DNA of 64,000 nucleotides, taken from assembly GCA_963530615.1 (NCBI GenBank), contig CAUSDX010000007.1:1-64000 (forward strand), written 5' to 3'. The stretch comes from JABCPE02 sp963530615. GTDB taxonomy: Bacteria > Bacteroidota > Bacteroidia > Flavobacteriales > Weeksellaceae. The translations under genes were made by a program, and so were the position numbers. Positions 1-8,944 of this stretch are shown here, piece after piece; position 1 is the first letter of the stretch, and the number at the start of each line of letters is the position of its first letter. The notes below the pieces were generated by a model that saw nothing but the letters and a program-made list of their open reading frames with translations, was not told where the DNA came from and searched no databases.

Positions 1-50
1 GCATCTGCCTTCTAAGCAGACGGTCAAAGGTTCGAATCCTTTCGCGCTCA
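1..50 (+). tRNA. tRNA-Arg (anticodon UCU), 5' part outside the window
   Basis: Only the 3' two thirds is present. Positions 4-8 and 16-20 form the anticodon stem (tctgc/gcaga) around the loop cttctaa, which gives anticodon TCT and so reads AGA. A T arm with the ttcgaat loop follows at about 26-42, then the acceptor 3' strand cgcgctc and discriminator A at 50. CCA is not encoded, since the next bases are caa. The 5' acceptor strand and most of the D arm lie before the window. Confidence 0.93.
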
Positions 51-79
51 CAAATTGTTTTTTTTAGGTAAGATTGGTA

Positions 80-115
80 AAATGAGACTAGATTTCTAGT
101 CTCATTTCATTTTTG
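80..115 (+). terminator. hairpin terminator after tRNA-Arg
   Basis: A perfect 13-base inverted repeat (80-92 against 95-107) is followed by a broken T run (cattttt). It sits 30 bases after the tRNA 3' end and before the glnN promoter, so it probably ends the tRNA transcript. Confidence 0.6.
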
Positions 116-191
116 AATAAGTAGTATTCTTTTAGATATTTTAATATTGTTATTGTTCAGATTCTCTTATAAAGAATGTATAATAATGTTG

Positions 192-199
192 TATCTTTG
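192..199 (+). promoter_or_regulatory. -7 element of glnN promoter
   Basis: TATCTTTG matches the Bacteroidota -7 consensus TAnnTTTG and lies 18 bases before the glnN start codon. No clear -33 TTG is seen at the usual 19-21 base spacing. Confidence 0.6.
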
Positions 200-217
200 T
201 TTTTCAAAAAATAGAAA

Positions 218-2413
218 ATGCCAACATTAAGATTCAATGCACTAAAGAAATTGCCATTCATTAATTATAGGAAAGATAATTTTGTACAAACACCATGTAA
301 ATTATCAGAGTTATACTGCCAAAATGTATTTTCAGAAGAGAAAATGAGAGAATATCTGACCAAAGAAGCATTTCAGGCAGTAATGAATGCAATTCAGAAA
401 GGTGTTAAGATAGATAGAGAAATTGCAGATCAAGTAGCACAAGGAATGAAATCATGGGCAATGACAATGGGAGTGACTCATTATACACATTGGTTTCAGC
501 CTCTCACAGGAGCAACGGCTGAAAAGCATGATTCTTTTTTTACACCTATAGAAGGGGGAAATAGAGCTATAGAGAGATTTAATGGAATTAACCTCATTCA
601 GCAGGAGCCAGATGCATCTTCATTTCCTAATGGAGGAATTAGAAATACTTTTGAAGCAAGAGGATATACGGCTTGGGATCCTTCATCACCAGCGTTTATT
701 ATGGGAACTACTCTTTGTATTCCTTCTATTTTTATTTCTTATACAGGAGAAACATTGGATTATAAAGCTCCGTTACTTAGGGCTTTACATGCAGTAGATG
801 AAGCAGCTACAGAGGTTTGTCAATTTTTTGATAAAAATGTAATGAAAGTAACGGCAACTTTAGGCTGGGAGCAAGAATATTTTTTGGTAGATTCAGCATT
901 GTATCAGTCTAGACCAGACTTGGTAATTACGGGGAAGACTTTATTGGGACATGAACCAGCTAAAGGGCAGCAGTTGGACGATCATTATTTTGGTTCTATT
1001 CCTACTCGTGTAATGAATTTTATGAAAGAGTTAGAGATAGAGTGTATTAAATTAGGGATACCAGTTTCTACTCGTCATAATGAAAATGCCCCAAATCAGT
1101 TTGAATTAGCTCCAATGTTTGAGGAGGTCAATGTCGCTGTAGATCATAATTCGCTTCTTATGGATTTGATGGCTAGAATTGCCCATAAGCATCATTTTCA
1201 TATTTTATTTAACGAGAAACCTTTTGCAGGAGTTAATGGTAGCGGTAAGCATAATAATTGGTCATTATCTACAGATAAGGGGGAAAATCTTTTAAGTCCA
1301 GGGAAAAATCCGAAGAAAAATTTACAATTTTTGACTTTTTTTATTAATACTATCAAAGCAGTGAGTGAATATTCAGATTTGCTGAGAGCAGGAATAGCTT
1401 CTGCGGGGAATGATTATCGTTTAGGGGCAGATGAAGCTCCACCAGCAATTATTTCAGTATTCATTGGTTCACAGTTATATAGTGTTTTGGAGGAATTAGA
1501 AAAAGTAAGTGAAGGAAAACTAACTTCTGATGAAAAATATGGTTTGAAATTAAATGTAGTAGGTAAAATTCCAGAAATTTTATTGGATAATACGGATAGA
1601 AATAGAACATCACCTTTTGCTTTTACAGGGAATAAATTTGAGATTCGTGGGGTGGGAGCATCGGCAAATTGTGCTGAAACGATGACGATTATGAACTCTA
1701 TCATGGCTCATCAGTTGAGAATTTTCAAAGTGGAAGTAGATACTTTGATTGAAAATGGATTGAAGAAAGAAGAAGCTATTTTTAATGTGTTGAGAGAATA
1801 TATTAAGCAATCTAAAAATATAATGTTTGAAGGTGATGGTTATTCTCAAGATTGGGTAGAGGAAGCTGAAAGAAGGGGGCTTAATAATTTGAGAACGACT
1901 CCAGAAGCATTGGAAAGAGAATTAGATGAAAGATTTATTTCTATGTATGAAAAGTTAGGAATTTATACACAAAGAGAAATTGAAGCAAGAAATGAAATCA
2001 AATTAGAAAAATATTGCGGTATAGTAGGGATAGAAGCTCGGGTTTTAGCGGATATTGCAAGAAATCATATTATCCCATCGGCATTAAAATATCAGAATAG
2101 ATTGATAGAAAATGTTAAAGGTCTAAAAGAAATTTATGGTGAAAAGTTCAGAGAATTAGCCAAAGAACAACTTAGCTTGATAGAAAGTATTTCAGAGAAT
2201 GTTCATCAGATAAAATTAGGAGTAGATGAGTTATTATCAGCCAAAGAAAAAGCGAGAAATATTAGTAATCATCAAAGACAGGCTGAAGAATATTGCCAGA
2301 AAGTAAAACCTATTTTTACGAAAATAAGAGAGGCTTCAGATTCATTAGAGATGATGGTAGATGATGAACTCTGGCCAATGACAAAATACAGAGAATTACT
2401 TTTCACAAAATAA
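218..2413 (+). CDS. glnN: Glutamine synthetase, type III (GSIII)
   Basis: This enzyme condenses ammonia and glutamate to glutamine with ATP in the cytoplasm. At 731 residues it has the length of the large GSIII family (about 700-730), well above GSI or GSII. Visible signatures are the GWEQEYFLVD segment near residue 215, the glutamate/ammonia-site region with RHNENAPNQFELAP near 286-299, and the nucleotide-region stretch FAGVNGSGKHNNWS near 340. The C-terminal part is helical and charged. The ATG at 218 follows an A-rich stretch and a -7 box at a sensible distance. It is transcribed alone, between the tRNA terminator and the bidirectional terminator at 2425-2466. Type III enzymes are the usual GS in Bacteroidota. 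Confidence 0.97.
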   Translation: MPTLRFNALKKLPFINYRKDNFVQTPCKLSELYCQNVFSEEKMREYLTKEAFQAVMNAIQKGVKIDREIADQVAQGMKSWAMTMGVTHYTHWFQPLTGATAEKHDSFFTPIEGGNRAIERFNGINLIQQEPDASSFPNGGIRNTFEARGYTAWDPSSPAFIMGTTLCIPSIFISYTGETLDYKAPLLRALHAVDEAATEVCQFFDKNVMKVTATLGWEQEYFLVDSALYQSRPDLVITGKTLLGHEPAKGQQLDDHYFGSIPTRVMNFMKELEIECIKLGIPVSTRHNENAPNQFELAPMFEEVNVAVDHNSLLMDLMARIAHKHHFHILFNEKPFAGVNGSGKHNNWSLSTDKGENLLSPGKNPKKNLQFLTFFINTIKAVSEYSDLLRAGIASAGNDYRLGADEAPPAIISVFIGSQLYSVLEELEKVSEGKLTSDEKYGLKLNVVGKIPEILLDNTDRNRTSPFAFTGNKFEIRGVGASANCAETMTIMNSIMAHQLRIFKVEVDTLIENGLKKEEAIFNVLREYIKQSKNIMFEGDGYSQDWVEEAERRGLNNLRTTPEALERELDERFISMYEKLGIYTQREIEARNEIKLEKYCGIVGIEARVLADIARNHIIPSALKYQNRLIENVKGLKEIYGEKFRELAKEQLSLIESISENVHQIKLGVDELLSAKEKARNISNHQRQAEEYCQKVKPIFTKIREASDSLEMMVDDELWPMTKYRELLFTK

Positions 2414-2424
2414 TTTAGATTATT

Positions 2425-2466
2425 AAAAAACCTCATTTTAATCATTAAAATGAGGTTTTGTTTTTT
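2425..2466. terminator. bidirectional terminator between glnN and galE
   Basis: An A6 run precedes a perfect 10-base stem (2431-2440 with 2446-2455, loop atcat), which is followed by ttttgtttttt. It can therefore end transcription from either side, and the two genes converge on it. Confidence 0.85.
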
Positions 2467-3472
2467 AGCTTAAAGTTTTTTGCCATTCCCAAGCGGTTCT
2501 TAAAGCTTCTTCCAAAGGAGTATCAGCTTTCCATTGAAGAAATTTTTCGGCTTTGTTGGCATTAGCATAAGCAATTGTAATATCTCCTGTTCTTCTGTTA
2601 CAGATTTGATATGGAACAGAAATATCATTTGCTTTTTCAAAAGTTTTTACGATTTCTAATACGGAATAGCCTTTTCCTGTTCCTAAATTAAAAATATCAA
2701 TCAAAGTTTCAGAGGGAGCCGAGAGAAGTTTTTGTAAAGCTTTGAGATGAGCTTTTGCCAAATCTCCTACATAGATATAATCACGAATGGCAGTCCCATC
2801 AGGAGTCGGATAATCATTCCCCCAAATGTTCAATTTTTCTCTAATTCCTAATGCAGTTTGAGTAATATAAGGAACTAAATTATTCGGAATGCCTAAAGGT
2901 AATTCTCCTATTTTTGCTGAAGGATGAGCTCCTATTGGGTTGAAATATCTTAATATAGACACTTTTTTTTGATGAGCATTTGCAAAGTCTTTAAGAATGT
3001 CTTCACACATTTGTTTTGTTTTGCCATAGGAAGATTCGGCAGGTTTTATAGGAGTATCTTCATCAATAGGCATTTTATCTGCTTGTCCATAGACTGTACA
3101 AGAGGAACTGAATATAAAATTAGAGATTTTTCTTTCCTTAAATTCTTGTAAAAGATTGATTAATGAAAAAAGATTGTTTTTATAGTAATCAATTGGTTTT
3201 ACTTGACTTTCACCAACAGCCTTAAATGCAGCAAAATGAATGCAACCATCAATATGGTGAGCATCTAAAACTTGAGAAACTGACTCCCTTTTTTTTAGGT
3301 CAAAAGGATAAAAAATAGGATTTTTTCCTGTAATTTCTTTTATTCCGTTAAGGATTTTTTCTTCAGTATTAGAGAGATTATCAATAATAACCACATCAAA
3401 ATTATTATTTAGTAATTCTACTACTGTATGAGAGCCTATGTATCCTAGCCCACCTGTAACTAATATTGTCAT
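2465..3472 (-). CDS. galE: UDP-glucose 4-epimerase
   Basis: This short-chain dehydrogenase/reductase family enzyme interconverts UDP-glucose and UDP-galactose (or the GlcNAc/GalNAc forms) using bound NAD. The N-terminal TGGLGYIGSH is the NAD-binding glycine motif at residues 6-15. SSS at about 122-124 followed by YGKTK near 148-152 gives the catalytic Ser, Tyr and Lys. The 335-residue length is typical of GalE. It lies 31 bases downstream of an aminotransferase gene on the same strand, so the two probably share a transcript for surface-sugar precursor supply. Whether it favours N-acetylated sugars cannot be told by eye. Confidence 0.93.
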   Translation of the reverse strand: MTILVTGGLGYIGSHTVVELLNNNFDVVIIDNLSNTEEKILNGIKEITGKNPIFYPFDLKKRESVSQVLDAHHIDGCIHFAAFKAVGESQVKPIDYYKNNLFSLINLLQEFKERKISNFIFSSSCTVYGQADKMPIDEDTPIKPAESSYGKTKQMCEDILKDFANAHQKKVSILRYFNPIGAHPSAKIGELPLGIPNNLVPYITQTALGIREKLNIWGNDYPTPDGTAIRDYIYVGDLAKAHLKALQKLLSAPSETLIDIFNLGTGKGYSVLEIVKTFEKANDISVPYQICNRRTGDITIAYANANKAEKFLQWKADTPLEEALRTAWEWQKTLS

Positions 3473-3503
3473 GTTTCCTAATTTTGTGTTTTTACGAAAG
3501 ATA

Positions 3504-4628
3504 TTATTTCATAAACTCTAGCACGGCATCGGTAATGTATCTTAATTGTTTTTCGTCAAGTTCCGTATGCATCGGAAGTGAAATTACTTGCTCTAAAAGT
3601 TTATCGGTGTTGATGAAATCTTTTGGATTACTTTCTTGGAAATAAGCCTTTTGATTTCTAAGAGCCACAGGGTAATAAATCATCGCAGGAATTTCCTTAG
3701 ATGCTAAAAACGCTTGGAGTTCATCTCGTTTTCCATTAAGAATTCTCAAGGTGTATTGATGAAAAACATGAGTAGAGTTTTCTGCTCTTTTTGGAGTAAG
3801 AATATTCGGATGATTAGAAAAAGCTTCATCATAAAAATCCGCAGCTTTTCTTCTTGCTTCATTGTATTGGTCCAGGTGAGGAAGTTTTTTTCTCAAAATT
3901 ACAGCCTGAACACTATCCAAACGAGAATTTACGCCTATTTCATCATGATAGTATCTTTTATACATTCCGTGATTAACTATTCCTCGGATTTTGTAAGCTA
4001 AATTATCATCATTGGTGAATATAGCTCCACCATCTCCGTAGCAACCTAAATTTTTAGAAGGGAAGAAGGAAGTCGTTCCAATAGTGCCAATAGTTCCTGC
4101 TTTTTTCTTTTCTCCGTTAGAAAAAATAAAATCCGCACCAATGGCCTGAGCATTATCCTCAATCACATATAATTGATGTTCTTTTGCAATTTTTTGAATT
4201 TCCTCCATATTTGCACATTGCCCAAATAAATGCACGGGAATGATTGCTTTTGTTTTTGGGGTAATTGCTTTTTTAAGTTGTTCAGTATCAATAGTAAAAG
4301 TGTCATAATCTACATCTACCAAAACTGCTTTTAGCTTTAAAAGATGAATAACTTCTACAGTAGCTGCAAAGGTAAAATCAGCGGTGATAATCTCATCGCC
4401 CTCCTTTAAGTCTAATGCCATGAGAGCAACTTGCAAGGCATCAGTTCCATTAGCACAAGGAATAACATTTTTTACATCTAAATATTCTTCTAATTCTGCT
4501 TGAAAAGAATGTACTTCTGAACCATTGATAAAAGCCGCAGATTCAAAAACATTAAGGACTGCATTATCTACCTCGTTTTTTATTTTGAAATATTGGTTTT
4601 GGAGATCAACCATTTGAATTTTTCTCAT
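3504..4628 (-). CDS. DegT/DnrJ/EryC1/StrS family sugar aminotransferase
   Basis: This is a PLP-dependent aminotransferase that acts on nucleotide-linked keto-sugars. Over 374 residues it shows the family opening (MVDLQNQYFKIKNEVD), the substrate/PLP segment CANGTDALQVAL near 78-89, the PLP-phosphate region VIEDNAQAIGA near 155-165, and the Schiff-base lysine in FFPSKNLGCYGDGGA near 190. Such enzymes form 3- or 4-amino sugars for O-antigen, capsule or glycoprotein glycans; the closest named relatives are WbpE-like. It is upstream of galE, 31 bases apart. The exact sugar cannot be assigned. A second, different family member is at 49556-50686. Confidence 0.88.
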   Translation of the reverse strand: MRKIQMVDLQNQYFKIKNEVDNAVLNVFESAAFINGSEVHSFQAELEEYLDVKNVIPCANGTDALQVALMALDLKEGDEIITADFTFAATVEVIHLLKLKAVLVDVDYDTFTIDTEQLKKAITPKTKAIIPVHLFGQCANMEEIQKIAKEHQLYVIEDNAQAIGADFIFSNGEKKKAGTIGTIGTTSFFPSKNLGCYGDGGAIFTNDDNLAYKIRGIVNHGMYKRYYHDEIGVNSRLDSVQAVILRKKLPHLDQYNEARRKAADFYDEAFSNHPNILTPKRAENSTHVFHQYTLRILNGKRDELQAFLASKEIPAMIYYPVALRNQKAYFQESNPKDFINTDKLLEQVISLPMHTELDEKQLRYITDAVLEFMK

Positions 4629-4702
4629 TTTTATGAAATTTTTTGTAAAAATACAATTTCTATTTTATTTATGAAAATATGTCAAATATCATGAAAAAAA
4701 GA

Positions 4703-4733
4703 TTGTTAAAATAGAATATACTTTCTAAATTTA
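4703..4733 (+). promoter_or_regulatory. candidate promoter of the CBS-domain gene
   Basis: TTG at 4703-4705, a 20-base spacer, then TAAATTTA at 4726-4733, which differs from TAnnTTTG only at the last base. The start codon is 43 bases further on. Confidence 0.4.
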
Positions 4734-4776
4734 CATAAGAAAAATGAATGAGTCTAACAATTAAAAATCAATTATT

Positions 4777-5193
4777 ATGAAACACAGAGTACCAGTATCT
4801 CAGATTATGACGAAAGAGGTAGTAACATTAACTACAAAAAATAATTTAAGTGATGCAGAAAATTTATTCAAGGAGCATGGAGTAAGACACTTGCCAGTGG
4901 TGAATGGTAATCAGTTAATCGGTGTATTGAGTTATTCAGATTTATTAAAAATCAGTTTTTCTGAATTATCGGATGATGAGAAAAAAATAGACACTACGGT
5001 TTTCAATATGTATACTATTGAGCAAGTAATGACAAAAAATCCAGTGAGTGTTTCTCCTGATAAGACAGTAAGAGAAGTTACGGAATTATTAGCCAAGCAA
5101 AGTTTTCACTCTGTGCCAGTTACAGAAAATGGAGAACTTAAAGGTGTGGTAACAACTACAGATTTACTTAAATATTTCTTGGAGCAATATTAA
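4777..5193 (+). CDS. Two-CBS-domain protein
   Basis: This small cytoplasmic protein (138 residues) is made almost entirely of a tandem CBS pair (Bateman module). Each repeat has its own start (VSQIMTKEVVTL near 7-18; IEQVMTKNPVSV near 85-96) and ends in a VL/VVTTTDLLK-type helix. Such modules bind adenosyl ligands such as AMP, ATP or SAM and usually regulate a partner. No catalytic or membrane domain is attached, so the partner is unknown. It is a single-gene unit with its own terminator, and neighbouring genes give no hint of its target. Confidence 0.88.
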   Translation: MKHRVPVSQIMTKEVVTLTTKNNLSDAENLFKEHGVRHLPVVNGNQLIGVLSYSDLLKISFSELSDDEKKIDTTVFNMYTIEQVMTKNPVSVSPDKTVREVTELLAKQSFHSVPVTENGELKGVVTTTDLLKYFLEQY

Positions 5194-5202
5194 ACTAAAT
5201 AT

Positions 5203-5234
5203 TACCCTCTAAAAAATTCAGAGGGTATTTTTTT
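5203..5234 (+). terminator. terminator of the CBS-domain gene
   Basis: Stem taccctct/agagggta (5203-5210 with 5220-5227), a nine-base A-rich loop, then a run of T residues. It lies 9 bases after the stop codon. Confidence 0.88.
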
Positions 5235-5299
5235 GTAAAAAATATTATTGATAATCAGGTAATTAGTATTTGATTTATTTTATATACAGCTACTTTGTA

Positions 5300-5329
5300 T
5301 TGCATAGTAATTTTTTATTTGTATTTTTG
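5300..5329 (+). promoter_or_regulatory. promoter of the padR-pspC operon
   Basis: TTG at 5300-5302, a 19-base spacer, then TATTTTTG (followed by C) at 5322-5329. This is a full match to the Bacteroidota consensus and lies 47 bases before the PadR start. Confidence 0.75.
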
Positions 5330-5376
5330 CAGTAGTAAAAAGAAATTCATTAACATTATAATAAATATTTAACAAA

Positions 5377-5706
5377 ATGAACATTGAAAATGCCAAAGCA
5401 CAAATGCGTAAAGGGATTTTAGAGTTCTGTATTTTAAGTTTAATTCGGAAAAGAGAAATGTATGTATCTGATGTGATAGGTGCATTGAAAAAAGGAGAGT
5501 TAGATGTAGTAGAAGGAACGCTTTATCCTCTTTTAACAAGGTTGAAAAATGCAGGAATTCTTTCTTATCGTTGGGAAGAATCTTCAGGAGGACCACCAAG
5601 GAAGTATTATCAAATTACTGATAAGGGGAATGAATTTTTAGCAGAATTAGAAAAAACTTGGGATGATTTGACAAATTCCGTTAACCAAATTACTAAAAAT
5701 AATTAA
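5377..5706 (+). CDS. PadR family transcriptional regulator
   Basis: A winged-helix DNA-binding protein of 109 residues. It shows the typical PadR layout: LEFCILSLIRKREMYVSDVIGALK in the first helices, then EGTLYPLLTRLKNAGILSYRW as the recognition helix region, and the wing with SGGPPRKYYQITDKG near 68-82. It lacks the long C-terminal coiled coil of larger PadR proteins, so it belongs to the short subclass. It is followed one base later by a PspC-domain membrane protein, the classic pairing in which PadR represses its own operon with a membrane stress partner. The inducing signal is unknown. Confidence 0.93.
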   Translation: MNIENAKAQMRKGILEFCILSLIRKREMYVSDVIGALKKGELDVVEGTLYPLLTRLKNAGILSYRWEESSGGPPRKYYQITDKGNEFLAELEKTWDDLTNSVNQITKNN

Positions 5707-5707
5707 G

Positions 5708-7207
5708 ATGAATAAAACAATATCTATAGCACTTGCGGGTTTTTCTTTTGTAATAGAGGAACATGCTTACATTAAATTAAATGACTATTTACAAGCTCTT
5801 CGTCGTTCTTTGGAGAAAGAAGAAGTGGAGGAGGTGATGTATGATATAGAAATCAGAATAGCTGAAATTTTTAGGGCAAGTCTCGGAAAAAGGGAAGTGG
5901 TCATTGATGAAGATGTAGAAGTTGTAATAGCTCAAATAGGAACTCCCGAAGCCATAGAAGAGCAGGAGGAGGCTTATTATTCTGAAAAAACATCTTTTGA
6001 GAAGAAAAATAATAAAGGAGAGGCAAAACAGCTTTTCCGAGATATAGAAGGTGCAAAAATATCAGGAGTGTGTGCGGGATTTGCTCATTATTTTGGGATA
6101 GATGTTACGATTATGAGGATTATTTGGCTTTTAAGTATGTTGATTACAGGCTTTTTTCTAATGATACTTTTGTATATCATTCTTGCATTAGCAATGCCAA
6201 AAGCAAAGACCACTTCTGATATTTTGAAAATGAAAGGAAAACCAATAGATTTTGAACATATTAAAGAAGAATCAATGCGTTTTGCAAATGAATCAGGGCA
6301 GAAAATTGGTACATTTCTTCAAGATAATCAGCCGATTATTTTAAAAGCAGGGAGTGAAATTTGGAACATCGTAAGAAAGTTACTTGGAGGTCTTTTTGCT
6401 TTATTTGCGATAAAATTTGCATTGATTGGAATTTTAGGTATTTTTAGCATGATGGGAATGTTTTATGTTCCAGGGGTAGATAAACTTGATTTTGTTTTTG
6501 AAGAAGGTACGAAGTATATATTGATGGCTCTGATTTTATTAGGATTTTCTATATTGACATTGATATTTTCAGCATTGAGCATTAAATTATTTTCACCAAA
6601 AACTAAAATTAGGAATTTTGGATATGTAATATTGGTATTATTTATTGTACTAATAGGAACGGCTGGTGTATTAGGAATGAAAACATCGGATATATCAGTA
6701 TTTTATGCAGGAGAAAGTTATGAAGAAGAAAATATACAAGTGAATGTAGTAAATAATAGAATAGAACTTGATGTAAAACGAATAGATATTCCACAAAATT
6801 TTAGGGCATATGGAGATGATATTTTTTCAGATAAAAATAAAATATTTAAGAAAGATATACCTAATATAGAGATTGTTAGAAAAGTAGAAATAGAAAAACC
6901 TTATTTGATTATAAAAAAAGAAGCAAAGGGATATAATCATCCTATCCGTCTAAATGTACCAGTGGAAATTAAAAATGGTAAAATTTTATTTCCTAACTAT
7001 ATAGGGTATTCTTATTCCCATAGATTGAGAGATTATGAGGTGGATTATGAACTGATAGTGCCGATAGGAATGCAGGTTATAGACCATAGTAGAGGGGCTT
7101 TATATATAGATGATGACGATGATGATAGAGATTTAGACTATTTCCCTCAAAGTAGAGATTTAGGAATAGAAAATCCGAATGATTCAATTATTACAGGTCG
7201 CCAATAA
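5708..7207 (+). CDS. PspC-domain membrane protein with N-terminal HAAS-like region
   Basis: A 499-residue inner-membrane protein. Residues 1-90 are a charged cytosolic segment resembling the HAAS/DUF1700-type domains found beside PadR regulators. About 110-160 is a PspC domain with the conserved ISGVCAGFAHYFGIDVTIMRIIWL. Further hydrophobic segments lie near 215-245, 265-295 and 305-325, and the remainder is a presumably extracytoplasmic beta-rich tail that contains a run of acidic residues near 470. PspC proteins sense or buffer envelope stress. Translation is coupled to padR, whose stop is one base before this ATG. The specific stress is not known. Confidence 0.85.
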   Translation: MNKTISIALAGFSFVIEEHAYIKLNDYLQALRRSLEKEEVEEVMYDIEIRIAEIFRASLGKREVVIDEDVEVVIAQIGTPEAIEEQEEAYYSEKTSFEKKNNKGEAKQLFRDIEGAKISGVCAGFAHYFGIDVTIMRIIWLLSMLITGFFLMILLYIILALAMPKAKTTSDILKMKGKPIDFEHIKEESMRFANESGQKIGTFLQDNQPIILKAGSEIWNIVRKLLGGLFALFAIKFALIGILGIFSMMGMFYVPGVDKLDFVFEEGTKYILMALILLGFSILTLIFSALSIKLFSPKTKIRNFGYVILVLFIVLIGTAGVLGMKTSDISVFYAGESYEEENIQVNVVNNRIELDVKRIDIPQNFRAYGDDIFSDKNKIFKKDIPNIEIVRKVEIEKPYLIIKKEAKGYNHPIRLNVPVEIKNGKILFPNYIGYSYSHRLRDYEVDYELIVPIGMQVIDHSRGALYIDDDDDDRDLDYFPQSRDLGIENPNDSIITGRQ

Positions 7208-7210
7208 ATT

Positions 7211-7250
7211 AAAAAATCCACTTTTGAAATAAGAAGTGGATTTTTAATTT
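7211..7250. terminator. bidirectional terminator between pspC and the YfcC-type gene
   Basis: A-run plus stem atccactt/aagtggat (7211-7223 pairing with 7234-7245) followed by a T-rich stretch. It serves converging transcripts; the minus-strand gene ends at 7252. Confidence 0.8.
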
Positions 7251-7251
7251 T

Positions 7252-8745
7252 TTAACTTAAAAAATATTCGCCTAACAGAACCATAAGGCTTATAATTGTT
7301 AAAATAATAACTAATGGTAAGGAAAATTTAAGCCATTGTTTATAATTTAGATTGACCATTGCTAAAGAAGGTAATATCAGTCCAGTAGGTGTAATGAAGC
7401 TCATTAACCCCATGCCGATAAGGTAGGCATTGACAACACTTTCTCCATTTACACCAATAACAGATGCTAAACTTCCTATAATAGGCATGGTAACAACTGC
7501 CATACCAGATGAAGATGATATAAATAATGATAAAACAGCAAAAATAAAAGTCAGGATAATAAGAAATATAGAAGGAGACATTCCATCTATTAAATTGCTA
7601 GAATAGAACAAAATAGTATCAGAAATTTGTCCATCATTAAGAATAAAGGTAACCCCTCTTGCAATACCAATAATAAAGGCAACACCGAGTAAGTCCTTTG
7701 CTCCATTAATAAAATGTTCAATGAATTTCTCCTCACTAGTTTGTTGTAAAATAGCGATAAATATAGATGAAATAAAAAATAAAGCAGTCATTTCTTGGAA
7801 CCACCATCCCCATTGAGAAACACCAATAATCATAATTACAAAGGACAATCCAAAAACAGTTAATAAGCATTTGCTTTTCCAATTTAAATATTGAATTTCT
7901 TGTAATTTTTTAGAGGATAAAGAAGAAGGTATTTCGGTGCCATAAACAAATGATTCTTTTGGATTTTTTCTTACTTTTTCGGCATAACGAATAATATAAA
8001 TAATGCTAACTGTCAAGCTAATAATTAGTAAAATTAATCTGCTTTCTATTCCTGTAGTCCAATCCACACCTGCGGAATCAGAGGCGATAATTACAGCAAA
8101 AGGATTGATAGTAGAGGCCATTGTGCCAACTGCAGAGCTTACATAGATGACAGCTAACGGAACTAATAAATCATATCCTGCTGCCAAAAAAACAGGGATT
8201 AAAATAGGATAAAAAGCAAAAGTTTCTTCGGCTAATCCAAAAGAAGTTCCGCCTAAAGCAATAAGAACGGAAACCATAATAATTAAAATTCCTTCTCTAC
8301 CTTTTAGACGGTAAGCTAAATAACCTACACCTTCGTTAAGAGTTCCAGAGCTATTAAATGTTCCGATAAATCCACCCAAAATTAAAACAAATAAGATAAT
8401 ATCAATAGCTTCATAAATCCCTTTAATAGGAGCAAAAATAATTTCTGAGATTCCTTGTTGTTTGGATTCTCCTTGCCGATATGTATTAGGGATAGATATA
8501 GGTTTTTTGATTTTTCCTTCCTCAAATTTTTTTATATCTATGCTTATACCTTTTTCTGTTAGAGTTTGTTGTGTCGCAGGTAGTCTTTCTCCTTTATTAT
8601 TACTTTTTATAATAAATTCTTTCTGTAAATCATTGTATTCCAATGTGTCATATTTTCCCGAAGGTAAGAAATATGTTAAAATAGCAGATGTAATGATTAC
8701 TATCATTAAGACAGAATAAGGCGTGGGAAACTTTATTGATTTCAT
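7252..8745 (-). CDS. YfcC-family integral membrane carrier
   Basis: A 497-residue polytopic membrane protein with at least ten hydrophobic segments. An N-terminal TM helix (about 9-27) ends in the family signature YFLPSGKYD. A roughly 90-residue soluble loop follows, then helices with the conserved GGTSFGLAEETFAFYPILIPVF segment and SSAVGTMASTINPFAVIIAS. Members of the YfcC/C4-dicarboxylate-carrier-like (IT superfamily) group are usually named C4-dicarboxylate or basic amino-acid carriers; substrate assignment is weak, so I leave it open. Monocistronic, with a -7 box 19 bases before the ATG. Confidence 0.85.
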   Translation of the reverse strand: MKSIKFPTPYSVLMIVIITSAILTYFLPSGKYDTLEYNDLQKEFIIKSNNKGERLPATQQTLTEKGISIDIKKFEEGKIKKPISIPNTYRQGESKQQGISEIIFAPIKGIYEAIDIILFVLILGGFIGTFNSSGTLNEGVGYLAYRLKGREGILIIMVSVLIALGGTSFGLAEETFAFYPILIPVFLAAGYDLLVPLAVIYVSSAVGTMASTINPFAVIIASDSAGVDWTTGIESRLILLIISLTVSIIYIIRYAEKVRKNPKESFVYGTEIPSSLSSKKLQEIQYLNWKSKCLLTVFGLSFVIMIIGVSQWGWWFQEMTALFFISSIFIAILQQTSEEKFIEHFINGAKDLLGVAFIIGIARGVTFILNDGQISDTILFYSSNLIDGMSPSIFLIILTFIFAVLSLFISSSSGMAVVTMPIIGSLASVIGVNGESVVNAYLIGMGLMSFITPTGLILPSLAMVNLNYKQWLKFSLPLVIILTIISLMVLLGEYFLS

Positions 8746-8764
8746 AGTATTATAAATATAATAG

Positions 8765-8772
8765 CAAATATA
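8765..8772 (-). promoter_or_regulatory. -7 element for the YfcC-type gene
   Basis: Reads TATATTTG (followed by C) on the minus strand, 19 bases before the ATG at 8745. No convincing -33 element. Confidence 0.5.
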
Positions 8773-8910
8773 GATTTTTATTTACAAAAAATAAAGTTTC
8801 AAAAAATGTTGAAAATTAAAAATATTAGACTTGTTTAACTATAAAAAACTTTAATAACTAATGATTTAATAAATCGTTTAATTATAATTTTAAGGAAAAA
8901 TAAAAATTCT

Positions 8911-8918
8911 TATCTTTG
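8911..8918 (+). promoter_or_regulatory. -7 element for the acyltransferase-menF operon
   Basis: TATCTTTG, 26 bases upstream of the ATG at 8945. No clear TTG at the right spacing. Confidence 0.55.
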
Positions 8919-8944
8919 TCAAATAATATCAAAAATGAGAACCA

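Noticed and set aside
4646..4690. Promoter for the aminotransferase-galE pair
   Set aside because: Only partial matches (TATTTTTA at 4646-4653 and a one-off match at 4683-4690 on the minus strand) with no -33 at normal spacing.
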